Shown: piece by piece, positions 32,991-44,427 of the stretch | How the letters are laid out: each line of letters begins with the position of its first letter | How positions within the stretch are numbered: the first letter of the stretch is position 1 | From: Chrysaora quinquecirrha | Lineage: Eukaryota > Cnidaria > Scyphozoa > Semaeostomeae > Pelagiidae | DNA: 64,000 nucleotides | Assembly (NCBI GenBank): GCA_014526335.1 | Contig: JACTAT010000170.1 | Location: 140,139 to 204,138 of the forward strand | Direction of reading: 5' to 3' | Notes under the pieces: generated by a model | Told to the model about the DNA's origin: nothing | Database searches by the model: none | The model's input: the letters and a program-made list of their open reading frames with translations, nothing else | Program-made: the position numbers and the translations under genes

Positions 32991-34115
32991 CATTGATCAA
33001 GATAACAGTTGGCTATACATAGCTCGAACCGGATTCTCCACCGAACTATAATAGGGCTTAAACTGCCTAATAATTCCCTGTTACTTCGAGTAGTAAGAGC
33101 GAAGAGCGAAGCTTGTGAGATTCGACTCGTGTGATGAGGAAATTATAAATAATTATAAATATTAACACCTAAGATTATATATACAGCAGAAATGATAATT
33201 AACATAAATTAGCATCGATTATTGATTAGTGTCCAGTACTACTACAGTCACACCGACAGGGGAAGTGCGAAAGTTTGCTAACGGAGGTGCAGAAAAAGGA
33301 TCCAATCGGCCATTTTCCCGCCATTTTACGAGATTGATCTCGGCTACGATTTATAGGATAAGGCTCCCAGACATATTTAGAAATAGACCAATGTCGGGAT
33401 TCCGTTCCCTAATCCAAAACTAGCTCGAGGATAAATGAAATAGAATATTCTAGAGATAAAACACTCGTACGTTTTCACAATTTTCTTCAACAAAACATGC
33501 TATCGCTACGTACAACCAAAGAGAATCTGAACTTATGATTCATATAACAAGCTTATATAATATCCAACAAGAAACTACAAATATAGAAAAACCAATCAGA
33601 ATGAAAGTTACAAATAGTTAAACCAATGGAAAATAAGTATACCATTTGCGTAGTTTAATCCTAGTACAATAGTTGTTTTTAAAGTAATCTCCTAAGCCCT
33701 TACTAATTTCCTTTTCTCGATTCCAATACGAGGCATTACGCAAGTATCAACATATTTTAATACATGAATCATGTTAACAGTACTCCTATGGATTAACTAG
33801 TGTTCTAACTTCCTACAATAATTATAAATGAATAAGAACGATAAAGCAACGCATGTGCGCGCGACTGGGGATTTCCTACAACCAACTTGGGAACTCGAGA
33901 ATTGAAAGCACTAGACGAAAACTGCTTCAGCACAGACAAGCAACATGTGTGAATGGTGCTGAAGGCAGAAGGACTGGGGCGATATAACAAAGGAGTAAAC
34001 GATGTGACCTTAGCGTTAATATACAAGCGCAAATTTTTGTTATATAAAAATATTGTGTATTACAAGAATCTATACAACGAATTTAATGAATACTAAAAAT
34101 TTGCTGGTTGCTTAG
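32991..34115. other. No gene recognised
   Basis: Two open frames (33229-33423 plus, 33805-34032 minus) carry no motif. Confidence 0.35.
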
Positions 34116-34119
34116 GATC

Positions 34120-34400
34120 ATTTTTAGAGCCATCGAGCTAAGGTATTGGCATGCCTCGATGTAGCTCCTTGAAATCTCCTTTTTCGTCTTCTCAGCCCAT
34201 TCAATGACGAGTTTTTGCACGTCTTCTCCTTCAACTCATGAGAAGCCGCATCTCCACCATTCGCTTTCTATCATACTGTCCGAGATTGTCAGTTTTCTCG
34301 TGTTTCACTTGGATTTTTCTCTCTAATTCTTTTATTCTTTTAATCTGCTCTTCTGAAATTTTCTGATAGTTCCTCTAGGAGGGTGCGCCTTTGGCGCACT
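34120..34400 (-). pseudogene. LINE ORF1-like coiled-coil fragment
   Basis: On the minus strand this reads IKELERKIQVKHEKTDNLGQ followed by YDRKRMVEM and, after breaks, a 'KLVIEWAEKT'-like stretch. This is the coiled-coil to 'QYDRRNN' junction found in ORF1 proteins of L1/CR1-type LINEs. Stops and frameshifts show decay. Confidence 0.5.
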
Positions 34401-34489
34401 TGCTCTCCATATTGCCCCTTTTTTCATGTGCCCCCCACTTTTCAATACCCTCCTACGCCTCTGCTTTCCAGGCTTTATTATTGCTTGAA

Positions 34490-34700
34490 ATTGCACTGCG
34501 AACATCTTCGGCGCGATTTTAACACTTTTCTGACCGCAATATAGATAAATTTTCGAGTTTTCGTCAATTTCCTACCCACGTTTGGGATTTTTTCAGAATC
34601 ATACCCATGTTTAGAGAATTTCAGGGCCCAAAACCCACACATATGGGCGGCACATACCCGTACCCAAATTATATCAAGTACCTCCCCTGTAGTTTATTAC
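34490..34700. repeat. Dispersed repeat family Q, copy 3
   Basis: TACCCACGTTTGGGA, ATACCCATGTTTAGAGAATT, GGGCGGCACATACCCG and AAATTATATCAAGTACCTCC match the other copies in order. Confidence 0.65.
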
Positions 34701-34869
34701 GAAATTTCAATTCTTTCCCCCGATAACTTGGCGTCCGGGAGAACTTGCCCCCCCCCCTCGCGAAACCATTGTTTACAACGAGGGGCATTTCAGTCGTCGA
34801 AAAAGCGTACGAGATTCCTTCTGGATTCTTAACAAAATTCCTTTAAAAACAATGGAGATTCCAGCTGAG

Positions 34870-35225
34870 AGCGTACGAGATTCCAAGGAGTGAATTGCAT
34901 TGCCCACTGGAATCAAAACCCGAAAGCCCGGAAGAAAATTGGGACAAACCTGAAAATCCGGACGACCTTAGTTTGAACAACTCTGGTAAGAATTTTACAC
35001 ATTGATATCCTCTGTGAGGTTTAAAACCCGAAAACATTTTACTACAAGACCGGAAACATTTTACTACAAGACCGGAAACCCGAGCTACAAAAATAAAAAT
35101 GGCAATACCCGTTGCCCGTTAAATATACTTGACTCGAAAACCCGCGCAATTTTTTTGGAAAAAACCCGAAAACCCAAGGGTAAAAATCGGCGAAACCCGC
35201 AACCCGTGAATGCCCAAAGCCCCCC
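34870..35225. repeat. CGGGTTT family, inverted copy
   Basis: The complement of 14690-15000: AAAACCCGAAAACCCAAGGG, GGCAATACCCGTTGCCCG and the end CAAAGCCCCCCTCC. Confidence 0.75.
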
Positions 35226-35329
35226 TCCTTAAAAGGGAAAAGACTGGTGATGAGGAAGACAAATGATACAAAGCGACGTGGGAGAGGGCGAGGTGTCTTT
35301 CTCTTTCATGCTTTCTGCTTCAGTGGCTA

Positions 35330-35874
35330 GTTTACACGAGCAAGTTTTCTATGACAATTTTTAATTGACAATTTTATTTTGCTCGTGTAGATGAGGTCAA
35401 TTTGAGTTCATATGACGTCAGCTTTTGAAAAAGTACACTTGTCATGTGAAAAATTGTCATATGTGAAACTTGCTCGTGTAAACGCTTTGACAAGTAAACT
35501 TGACAATTTTCTTTGGACCCCAGACCTCATATTACACAACGCAAGCATTTTTCGCGCCGTTTAATTTTCGTTGCAATGGCTGCCAGACTAATTTGGACAG
35601 ATCAAGCCACATCTACATTGTTAGAAGCCCTCCGGAGTCGCGAAAGCCTATGGAACTCCAAATCTGAGAGGTATAAAAACAGAAACGTTAAAAATCTTAT
35701 GTTTTTGGCGCAAAATTTATTTATCAAAGTGAGGCTAGTCTACAAAACTCAGCAAATACCGCTGGTTAAATCCATTGCCTTCAGAACAAATATTTGCCAA
35801 ATTGTCAAATATCCATCCACACGAACAAGGAGACTTGTCAAATAAAATTGTCATAGAAAATTGCTCGTGTAAAC
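35330..35874 (+). mobile_element. MITE carrying a Myb/SANT-like exon
   Basis: TIR GTTTACACGAGCAAGTTTTC is inverted at the right end (GAAAATTGCTCGTGTAAAC), with TA outside each end. Sub-terminal words (TGACAATTTT, ACTTGTCA) repeat throughout. Inside, ATG 35576 begins WTDQATSTLLEALRSRESLW, then KSERYKNRN, up to a donor (GAGAG/GTATAA). That is the tryptophan-rich first part of a Myb/SANT-like trihelix, as in the second protein of PIF/Harbinger elements. This is therefore an internally deleted copy that kept one exon end. The frame beyond the donor has no similarity I can see. Confidence 0.75.
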
Positions 35875-35924
35875 TATATGGGGCAGCCAATTAAATTATT
35901 GCCTAAAAATCTAAGTGTCAATTT

Positions 35925-36170
35925 CATTCGCTCATAATGCGCTGTATAAACCAACCACTTTTTGAAGCAACTTAAATTATTAAATGCGCTCATAATGCGC
36001 TGCTCCAAGCAAATTACAAGCGAATTATGTCTTTTCCTTTAATGTGCTCCGAATTAAATTCCCTGTCTAAATCCATGTAGTTTAGAGCGCTCTAACAGCG
36101 CATCATTCGTGATGCAAGCTGAGTTTAATTCACCACGCCCATAATGCGCTGTCTAAACTAGGCCTTAGGC
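35925..36170. repeat. CATAATGCGCTG repeat cluster
   Basis: GCTCATAATGCGCTG or close forms recur at about 35930, 35989 and 36148, with related AGCGCATCATTCG words between them. It is probably a transposon remnant lying just upstream of the B-box exon. Confidence 0.55.
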
Positions 36171-36279
36171 TGACACTCTTTGTCCAAGGCAAAAATGTTC
36201 CATGTTCAATTTCTATGATATGCTCTTGAGGTGTTTCTCATGTTGTTAGTGCATTTTGTCAGAGCCTTTTCTTTTTCAG

Positions 36280-37141
36280 GTGGTTTGTATTCAATGCAAA
36301 ATATTCGTATGTAAAAGATGCCATAATGATGGCTGCCACAAGATTGCAGATTGCAAGGCGCATGGCCATCAATTCTTAACAAAGACCAAGAGAGAAGATG
36401 AACTAATGTATTGTTGCCTTGACCATAATTTGGCAACGGATTTTTATTGTGCTGACTGCAAACAAATTATTTGTCTTGATTGTTTGTTAACCAGCCACAG
36501 AGGCCACCACATACTAACAACAAAGTCCATAAGTGATGATGTGAAAATTTTATCATCCCAGTTGAAATCATCTTGCCAGGTATATGAGAAAAGCCTTGAA
36601 GAGCTGAATAAGAAACAAGCTGATGGGTTAATAGAGATTGAGAAGAAATTACAGCAAAACTTGAAGCATGTTGATGACATGCAGTTGAAAATTCTTGGTT
36701 ATCTGTGTAATATATTTGAGGATGAACGAAAAAGAATTCGTGAAGGGTTTAAAGAAGAAAAGGAAATTTATTTAGCATCAACTGAAGCATTAGCACCATC
36801 TGAATCAAAGGCCAACTCAGAGTTGTATAATTTGGTAAATAGTATCCAAAACTATCATCATGTTGAATGTGTTGCACAAAAAGAAAGATTACAAATGCAA
36901 CAAGCAGAGAATGAGAAGCAAATGAAAAGTATTGAAGCCATGACTGAGAGACTTGCAGCAAGCAGAATGCCAAAAATTCCTTTTGATACCTTCAATATTG
37001 AATCTCTACTCACCAGATCCCATGTGGATTGTTTTCTGAAACAATATGAAGGTGAAGGAATGGTGAGGAGTCTTTGTGAATCGGGTATTGTAAAAGAATT
37101 GTTTTCTGCTGAAGTAGATAGTGAAGCCTCTAGCTTTAAAG
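36280..37141 (+). CDS. TRIM-like protein: B-box and coiled-coil exon
   Basis: Acceptor CTTTTTCAG precedes 36280 and donor AAAG/GTAAGA follows 37141, phase 1 at the end. Residues 3-30 look like the tail of a first B-box (C-x2-C...C-x2-C...H-x2-H). Residues 46-77 form a second B-box with CLDH, YCADC, CLDC and HRGHH. Residues 90-230 are charged and heptad-like, a coiled coil. That is the TRIM order without the RING, which must lie in an upstream exon not found here. TRIM proteins act as ubiquitin ligases or scaffolds in the cytoplasm. Later exons on this strand join in frame and lead to RRM-like modules, which is unusual for the family. Confidence 0.85.
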
Positions 37142-37568
37142 GTAAGAGTGAGCTCGCTTGAGTGAGCCTTCTCGTTGACTCTCTATTCTGAGATTAAGTT
37201 TTGCTAGTGCAAAATATTGCGTAAGATAGTGCTATGTATTACATTAAAGACCCTGTTCAACAATTTTTTACCATAGTGAAAAAAGTACAGAAAATTTTAG
37301 ATGCTGAAACGGAGAATCCAAATCTGCAATTATTTTTTGCGAATACTTTAACAATATTACATTTGTTTCAGTTAAAGTTTGAGAAGTCTCGGTTTCAATT
37401 CAAAACTCTTCAAAACTTTAATCTAATTAATGTATTTACGTAAGCATACCAAAAAGAAGGAATTCTTTATATAAAGGACTCTTCTTTGAGAACAAAGTGA
37501 TATGTTGGCAGTAAGGATGATCTCAATAAAATATCAGGTTGATGAAGTAAATTCGTATTATTTTTCAG

Positions 37569-37599
37569 ACAAGGTTGAAAGAAAGGAGGAACAAGAAAG
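37569..37599 (+). CDS. 31-nt microexon of the TRIM-like gene
   Basis: The acceptor ATTATTTTTCAG and donor AAAG/GTGCAG enclose 31 nt. With phase 1 on entry it reads DKVERKEEQE and leaves in phase 2, exactly what the next exon (40949) needs. It continues the charged style of the coiled coil. Confidence 0.6.
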
Positions 37600-37801
37600 G
37601 TGCAGTGGTTAAATTCTTAATATAAATTTATTTTTCCTAATGTTTTCTGATGTGCTGGAACCAAGCTTAAATAAACATTTCCCAAGTTTCAGTTTTGCCC
37701 ATACCCTTTATAGTGTACTGTGGATATAACATACTAAATTCCCTCCAAGATCTTTTCAAAGAGACTCGGGTCGAGTGCCAGCACCCCATTTTTCTAAACA
37801 T

Positions 37802-38270
37802 AGGGGCCCTATGGGCATGTTCGAAGAACGACTCTGGTTGAATAGCTATTTTGGTCAAATGATGACAGATGTTTGTCGCTATGCACAACGGTGACGATAA
37901 CGATTATGGCAATAATGGTGGTGGTTATATGATAATAATGATGATCACGATGATCATGACACTGGTTGTTGTGGTGGTGGTAGGGGTGGCTCTGGTGGTT
38001 GTGATGATAGTGGTAGGCCTGATTGTGGTCTGGTGGTAGGGGTGGTTGTTGTGCTGGTGGTAGGGTGATTGTCGTGATAGTGGTTGGGTGGTTGTGGTGT
38101 TGGTGGAAGGGGTGGTGGTGGTGGTGGTGGTGTCCTGATGATCCCATTTCTTCCAAACGTCGTCATAACTTCAATGATGAAGACAATGATGACAACAATG
38201 TAATGATGATGATGATGATGATGATGGTGAGGAAATCAATGATGATAGTTACAATGATGATGATTACAGT

Positions 38271-38315
<45 letters not shown>

Positions 38316-38330
38316 TTGATGATGATGGAT
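37802..38330. repeat. GGGGCCCTATGGGCATG repeat with GGT/GAT runs
   Basis: The first 90 bp (GGGGCCCTATGGGCATGTTC, GAAGAACGACTCTGG, CAAATGATGA-AGATGTTT) match 61880-61985 in inverted orientation. Degenerate GGTGGT and GATGAT runs follow. Confidence 0.8.
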
Positions 38331-38567
38331 ACTGTAATGATGATGATGATGATGACAATGGTTGTGGTGGTGGTGACGGTGGTAGGGGTAGTTATTGTGG
38401 CAGTCTTAGTGATCCCATCTTCCGACCTTAGAACAACTTCAATGATGTATCTGATGACGATGATGATAATGATGATGATTATGATGGCGATGATGGCCAT
38501 GAACATAATTGATCATCATTATCATGACTCTGGTAGTGGTGGTGGTGATAGTGATGATGATGATGAT

Positions 38568-39427
38568 GAAGAATGAGATCAGCCAAGATCAGCCTGAGAT
38601 AAGCCTATTAGCTTGCAGCTTGCAAAAAATAGAGTAGAAGAATCCCCACTTTGATCCCACTTGTTTCATGTGATTCTAGATGTTTCATGCTTTTGTTCCT
38701 GGTTTTCCCGCGATCGTCATTGATCCCAATTTTGCTTCAACTTGTTTTCATTTGTTTGCGGTAATTTTCCTTTCTCTCAGTTGTTCCTTCATGTTTTCCA
38801 GTGATTCTCTCTTTGTTCCCCTTGTCACCTCTGATTCCCAACTATTCCCAACTATTCCACTTCGTTCCCATTTGTTCTCTCCGATTCCAAGTTTTTCCTA
38901 TCGTGTTTCAGCATGTTTCAATTGTTCCCTCCAGTTCTGTTTATTGCCACTCATTCCACGGGTTCCCAACTCTATTGCTTGTTCCAGATTTTAGCGTATT
39001 CTGGATAATGGCTTCCTAATGAGTTTGTTGTTCAAATCATGCCAAATTTCGAAGAATCAAAACACGAAATCCGATTGTTTTAATTGTGTGTTTTTAAATA
39101 TTAATTCAAGTAAATGCCACAACTGATTGATTGTTTGGATTTTGTGCATATAGAATTGAAATTCCTATCTTTTGTTACAACATTCCTGATTCCTATCCAT
39201 CTAAGTAGGTCTGTTTCTGCCGGTTTTCCGAAAACCCCCTAAACCATGTTTTCATTCTTCAAACATAAAAACTGGGACCCTGTCGCTATGTACGAAGAAT
39301 GCTGTCATGCTTGTGCGCTATTAATGCCGCAGAGGATGCGCATGTGGGACTGGATAAAGCAGCCTCAAATGAAGATGATTGGCATGATGAGATGATGATG
39401 AGTATAGTGATGATGATGATAATGGTA

Positions 39428-39498
<71 letters not shown>

Positions 39499-39596
39499 AA
39501 TGATCATGATGATGATTATGATGATGATAATGATGATGATGATGATGATGATGATGATGGTGATGGTGAGGTTGATGATGATTATGATTATGATTG

Positions 39597-39676
<80 letters not shown>

Positions 39677-40752
39677 ATGATGATGATGATGATGATGTGG
39701 ACGATGATGATGATGTGGACGATGAGGATGATGGTGATGATGATAATGATGATGATGATCAAGGCCGGCCTGAAAATACAAATGGTCTGTAACTAAGTCA
39801 CTCAGTCACTGAACCTTATGCTGCTTACCATCTGATGATAATTGCCATTTCAAAGCCAACTTCGCAAATTTTCAAAGACTTTAATGATCGATTTGTGGTT
39901 TGCCTATTGTTACGCGTTTTGAGCGTTCCTATATTGGTATGTTGTTTGGTATGTCTATTCTGCGTTCCCCTCGCCTCACTACAACATTGTACGACGAATT
40001 CGAAGAATTCTTCGTACATAAAAAGAAGGAAGTTTGCGTTTTTATGTTTGAAGAATTCAAACATCTTGCAGAGGTTTTCGGCAAACCGGAAGAAGTACAT
40101 ATAGATATATAGATAGATAGATAGAGACATAGATGGGCGGGCAGATAGATAGGAATCAGGAATGTTGTAACAAAAGATAGGATTTTCTATTCTCTCTGCA
40201 CACAATTTAATCAATCTTTGAGTTAATTAAATATTTTTATTACAATTCAAATGCATACAATCAAAGCAATCGAAGAGGTTGTTCCGAGTCTTCGAAATTT
40301 GGCATGAATTTGAACAACAAACTCATTAGGAAGCCATTAGCCAGCATGCTCTAAAATCTGGAAGAGACAGAAAAGCTGGGATCTCGTGGAATGAGTGGGA
40401 TTTAACGGGACTGAATGGAACCATTGTAACATGCTGAAACAAAGTGAGAATAACTTAGAATCGGAGGGAACAAATGGGACGAAGTGGAAATTGGTGGGAA
40501 TAAATGAGAACGAGAGGTGGAACAAACAGGGAATCACTGAAGAAGATGAAGGAACAACTCAGAAAAAGGAAATTACCGCAAACAAGGGAAAGGAAATTGA
40601 AACTAAATGGGGATCAATGACGATTGCTGGGGAAAGCAGGAACAAAGCCTGAAACAGCTAGAATCATAGGGAACAATTGTTCAGATTGTCCCACAGTGCA
40701 AGCTGCAAGCTAATAGGCTTATCTCAGGCTGATCTGAGCTGATCTCATTCTT
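38568..40752. repeat. Inverted repeat, 0.6-kb arms, 0.9-kb spacer
   Basis: The left arm (about 38568-39207) and right arm (about 40130-40752) are inverted copies. Shared words include GAATGAGATCAGC, AAGCCTATTAGCTTGCAGCT, GGCTTCCTAATGAGTTTGTT and CTATCTTTTGTTACAACATT. I estimate 75-85% identity, older than the 23.7-kb foldback. The spacer holds a long GAT run. It lies in an intron of the TRIM-like gene. Confidence 0.85.
39376..39760. repeat. (GAT)n microsatellite
   Basis: Long ATG/GAT trinucleotide run with GAC, GGT and TAT interruptions. The long poly-Met, poly-Ile and poly-His frames across it are artefacts. Confidence 0.98.
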
Positions 40753-40948
40753 CAAACATGGCTAATGGGCACCTTTAATTACAGTTGCAATAGTAGCTTT
40801 TTAGGAATGTTGTGTTGTCTTAGTTTGTAGGGGTAGTGGAAAGTGAATAGTGGAACACAGATGCCTCTGAGGATACATAGAGGAACAAAATAAATCATTG
40901 TTGCATAGAGAGAGTTCTTTTAGATATTTTTTTATTGTTTCCTTGTAG

Positions 40949-41007
40949 ACCTGACAGCGATAATGGTGATAGTACTGGAAGTTATTCCGTTGCAGCAAGC
41001 ACAGAAG
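40949..41007 (+). CDS. 59-nt exon of the TRIM-like gene
   Basis: Acceptor TGTTTCCTTGTAG and donor GAAG/GTATGT are both strong. Entered in phase 2 from the microexon it reads PDSDNGDSTGSYSVAASTE, an acidic and serine-rich linker, and leaves in phase 1. The next recognised exon (47227) needs phase 2 on entry, so at least one exon is missing in between. Confidence 0.6.
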
Positions 41008-41744
41008 GTATGTTGACTTGAAAATATGTTTTTTTTTTCAAAATGACTCGGCGTAAAAAGGCAGAATCGAGGTTGATGTGTTGTAAGACATGTTGAGACA
41101 TCCAAATTTTTGTACATGGGCGCGGGGAGCCTAAAATTCCCTCTTTATGCAGGGTAGCCCAAAAACCAGCTGTTTATATTTCATAATTGCCTACTGTGAT
41201 AATCCGTGAAGAGGAATCATTGTCTCAGCGCAAAATTGTCATGGCAGTTAATGCATGGCCAGTCAGATAAGAGAAGTGTATTGAGCAGGACTGAGGACAT
41301 TTTAAACAAATCATGTGACTGAAAGAATGGGTTATTGATTGTCATGTTTTGTTGCGTAGGGTTATAAAGTTGCATATTTTTTTACAATACGTTTTTGGAT
41401 TCTAAAGCTTTGAAGTCAATTTATTCAGAGATACTAACCCAAATCATCATGATATTTACACGAAAAATCTCACTTGAGATGAATATAATGTAGTATTAAT
41501 TTCATGAAATTCCAACTTAAGAATAAAATATTCATAAATTATTTAGCTAGGGGGTCCCTATTTTTGGGCCACCCTGTATATCTCGAAGACTAAAAGGATA
41601 GTCTGAAAGACTAAAGTATTTCCAAAACTCTTAGAATTCAATTACCAAGGCAGATATTTCACAACAAAAATGACTATTTTTTATTTCTAAAACATGTTCG
41701 AACTTACAACGTTAATCTCATTTACATTATTCCCATTGTGCGAG
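41008..41744. other. Intron of the TRIM-like gene
   Basis: AT-rich. No exon seen that would bridge phase 1 to phase 2. Confidence 0.35.
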
Positions 41745-42330
41745 TCAAGTAGATACATGAACTCGAGAGAGCTATAACATAATTACACACACGTGAGGTA
41801 AATAATTAAATTGGCAGTATTAAAGGTAAATAAAAGGTACATATAGGAATGAGTTAATAAAAATGAATATAATAAAGGTAATTAAAGAGAAACATTCAAG
41901 TTGTAATGATAAAGTTTTTATTGGGCGTGGGTTTCACCCAGGAGATATGCAGTGCTTCTTTGATCTTATCGGTGAAAGAGCAATTAACGCTATCAAGAAT
42001 GGAAAGTTGTCTTCAGAGCAAAGAGAGTGACAAGAAGAGGATTCGTTTGTGTTACGTGTCCAAAATCTCTCGAATTCACGTTGAAAGATGCCAAGATATC
42101 AGATTTTTTCAAGAACAAGTTGGCAAGCATTTAAGCTATAACTCTAACGAACAGTCTTGCTACTTTTCGTTTCATGTTATGTGGTGGAGACGTTGAATCG
42201 AACCTCGGACCCATATAACAAATTGGGGGATAAATCAACGCATAAACCAAGAGGAAAAAGGGATTTCCTGCCAAGAAGTTGGCAAAGTGATTCATTGTAT
42301 TCAGAGTAAAATGGTTTTTGAAAAATTTTT
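41745..42330 (-). pseudogene. Penelope-like 3' fragment, copy 1
   Basis: On the minus strand the frame DKIKEALHISWVKPTPNKNF ends the coding part. That is the conserved tail after the GIY-YIG nuclease in Penelope-like elements and relatives (KIKEALHI-W-KPTLN). Fragments of the upstream region follow toward 42330 with stops. An AT-rich 3' end (41745-41900) is shared with 44985-45140. Confidence 0.55.
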
Positions 42331-42487
42331 TATCAATATCACATGAAATGCCAAAATGACACATTCAAATTCTTTTTTATTGTATGGTAAAAATGCTTGA
42401 TCACAATAGTGCCCTTTTCAGCATGTCATGATAAACACCCGCCTGACACCAGCGAAGTATGGGAGGCCACAGGGTCTTCGCTAAAAC

Positions 42488-43526
42488 GTGTTGCCTGCAA
42501 TGATACCGATTTACAAGCTCTATAACCCCCTGTTATTAGAACGTGTGATAATTCCTAGTTATATACCAGGATTTAGATACAAATTTATCTTTCCTGGGAG
42601 AGTAGTGGGTGCCTACATGAAAGAGACAATCAGGCATAAACGTGGAAAAGACATTGGAGTCATTTATCGTTCAATTAAACTATTGTCGCCCGGTGAATGG
42701 ATAGATAACATTGAAAGCTTATTTGGTCTTATTGTATCGCATTGGAATGGCCTCATCTTTGTGATGGGAGACATGAATATTAATTCATTAAAGTAGAACG
42801 AATCCTAGCACAAACAAACGATGGGGTGTTAGAGGAAACGAACTCAAACCAGTATTCAATATTGTGATAAACAGCGGAAACATTTTTATCGTCTGACGCT
42901 CTTCAGAGCATGAACGTCAGAAACAGACCGAAGCAATGAACTAAGGCGGAATTTATACCCAGATGCGGCTCGAAATGCTCGAAGTCGGAAAGAGAAGCTG
43001 AATTGGCATTGTGTTCTAAACACCAATGTTTTAAACATCAATTTTAGCACTCGGAAAGTTCTACCATCCGTTCAAAGGGATTGCGTACCTACCACACAAA
43101 AAAGTTTGGTCATTTATGAATTTCGTGCCGGTGTGATGCCAGGTACACGTAGGTCTGACTTCCCAGAGATTAGGTGATAGGATAAAGCAGCATGTCCCTA
43201 CTAATATTCGTCTGCACAATTTTCGGGAAAGAGAGGAACCCCCCGTGGGTCAAAACAATAACTGGTGCCGACTGTCGAAAACAATTTGTAAGCCCTAGGC
43301 CTCAACAAATAAAAGCGATTGTCAATGATCTAAATACGCACCTTAACAGGCATGGCTCAAAGAATTCTGGAATGTTCATCATGAAACATAGATGACCTAT
43401 TTGAAATTGTGGAAGGGCATAAATGGGAAGATAACAGCTTTTATTTGGCAACTGTTACTTACACTGAAGTTTTGAATGCAGTGAAATCCCAAGGAATCAT
43501 GCTCGGTTGGTCCTGATCAGGTCTCT
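42488..43526 (+). pseudogene. Decayed LINE, endonuclease part
   Basis: Plus-strand frames include WNGLIFVMGDMNINSLK, the 'GD-N' block of an APE-type endonuclease, and downstream linker pieces (HKWEDNSFYLATVTYTEVLN). Stops and frameshifts are frequent, and a family P copy is inserted at 42862-43010. The element continues after the hAT MITE and the retrozyme insertion. Confidence 0.65.
42862..43010. repeat. Dispersed repeat family P, copy inside LINE
   Basis: Near-colinear with 6775-6970, including GAATTTATACCCAGATGCGG and GAGAAGCTGAATTGGCATTG. Confidence 0.75.
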
Positions 43527-43900
43527 CAGGGTTTTTTTAACGTGCAGTTCTACACAAAATGTGCAGTTCTAAAAATTTTTGTGCAGTTCTAAAAGATAAA
43601 TTGTGCAGTGGAGAAATTGGCATAATCAAATATATATCAAAATAATCAACGGTATATTTTTTGCTTCAGTCAGCAATATGGCCTGGTCTCATATTTAGAT
43701 TTTGCGTATTCCAATTACGAAATGACCACCAGAGCAATTCTAGACCCATAGAATTTAAAAATGTTCTTGGAGAGCATGCCTATACCCCCTGACTGAGTGC
43801 ATTGAGTTATGTTTACGTCAACCTTCGTCAATTCTACTTTTATCACCTATTGGATTATATGGATAGTGTGCAGTTCTAATTTTTCTTTAAAAAAACCCTG
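43527..43900. mobile_element. hAT-like MITE with 8-bp target duplication
   Basis: The left end CAGGGTTTTTTTAA is inverted on the right (TTAAAAAAACCCTG). AGGTCTCT is directly repeated at 43519-43526 and 43901-43908. Sub-terminal GTGCAGTTCTA is repeated. It splits the LINE remnant. Confidence 0.93.
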
Positions 43901-43908
43901 AGGTCTCT

Positions 43909-44055
43909 ATAAAATTAGAAAACCGAATGCAGAGTTTCTCTCATCTGCTTTGTGTCTTATTATGAAAACCTTTATTCAAACGTCATTTTTTCAACGGAAT
44001 TGATGACAACTCTAACTGGACCAATTCAAGAGGTAGATGATCCAAGAGCAAACGA
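43909..44055 (+). pseudogene. Decayed LINE, linker before RT
   Basis: Fragment ending in EVDDPRAND. In related LINEs this stretch leads directly to the RPISILP block, which here is found only after the retrozyme insertion. Confidence 0.5.
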
Positions 44056-44083
44056 CGTCTAACGTTGGGCTAAGGTCTTCATT

Positions 44084-44140
44084 CAGTCTAGCTGCACTGA
44101 TGAGCCCTGAAATTGGGCGAAACTGGTCTGTAGCTGACTG
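44084..44140 (+). ncRNA. Type I hammerhead ribozyme, copy 1
   Basis: All core parts are present in order. Stem I 5' strand is 44084-44096, CTGATGA is 44097-44103, stem II is a GCCC/GGGC hairpin with loop TGAAATT (44104-44118), and GAAA is 44119-44122. A minimal stem III follows and GTC is 44126-44128. Cleavage is expected after C44128. Stem I 3' strand (44129-44140) pairs with the 5' strand over 12 bp with one bulged T. The very short stem III is usual for hammerheads of metazoan retroelements. Confidence 0.88.
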
Positions 44141-44370
44141 TTTGAGGTGTCAGTGGTTTTCTTACACTTAACCTTGAACTGCACTGTAGGATGGCAACAG
44201 TCCCCTGAGGGCGTCTAATAGCACTTGCTTGGCGGTGCCGCTCTTGTGTTGTTAATAGACTATCGCGTCTCAAAGGCGCATGCGTTCTTCTTGGCTTCTA
44301 AATTCCACCTCCCACGTGTAATACCACTTACAGCCTGATTCCTGACGTCTAACGTTGGGCCAAGGTCTTT

Positions 44371-44427
44371 AGGCTACCTGCACTGATGAGCCATGAAATT
44401 TGGGCGAAACCGGTCTATAGCTGACTG
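44371..44427 (+). ncRNA. Hammerhead ribozyme, copy 2 (degenerate)
   Basis: CTGATGA (44383-44389), GAAA (44406-44409) and GTC (44413-44415) are kept. Stem II has GCCA against TGGGC, with a bulge or mismatch, and stem I has at least two mispairs. The core is intact but folding is probably weaker. Confidence 0.75.

Noticed and set aside
37809..38576. His/Pro-rich and Met-rich frames
   Set aside because: Low-complexity GGT/GAT repeat translations on both strands.
39286..39796. Long poly-Met, poly-Ile and poly-His frames on both strands
   Set aside because: They are the three frames of a GAT microsatellite, with no codon structure.
42862..42910. Hammerhead-like CTGAAGAG...CGATAAA in repeat family P
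   Set aside because: Stem II cannot form, a proper GAAA and cleavage triplet are missing, and the other copies disagree in the core.
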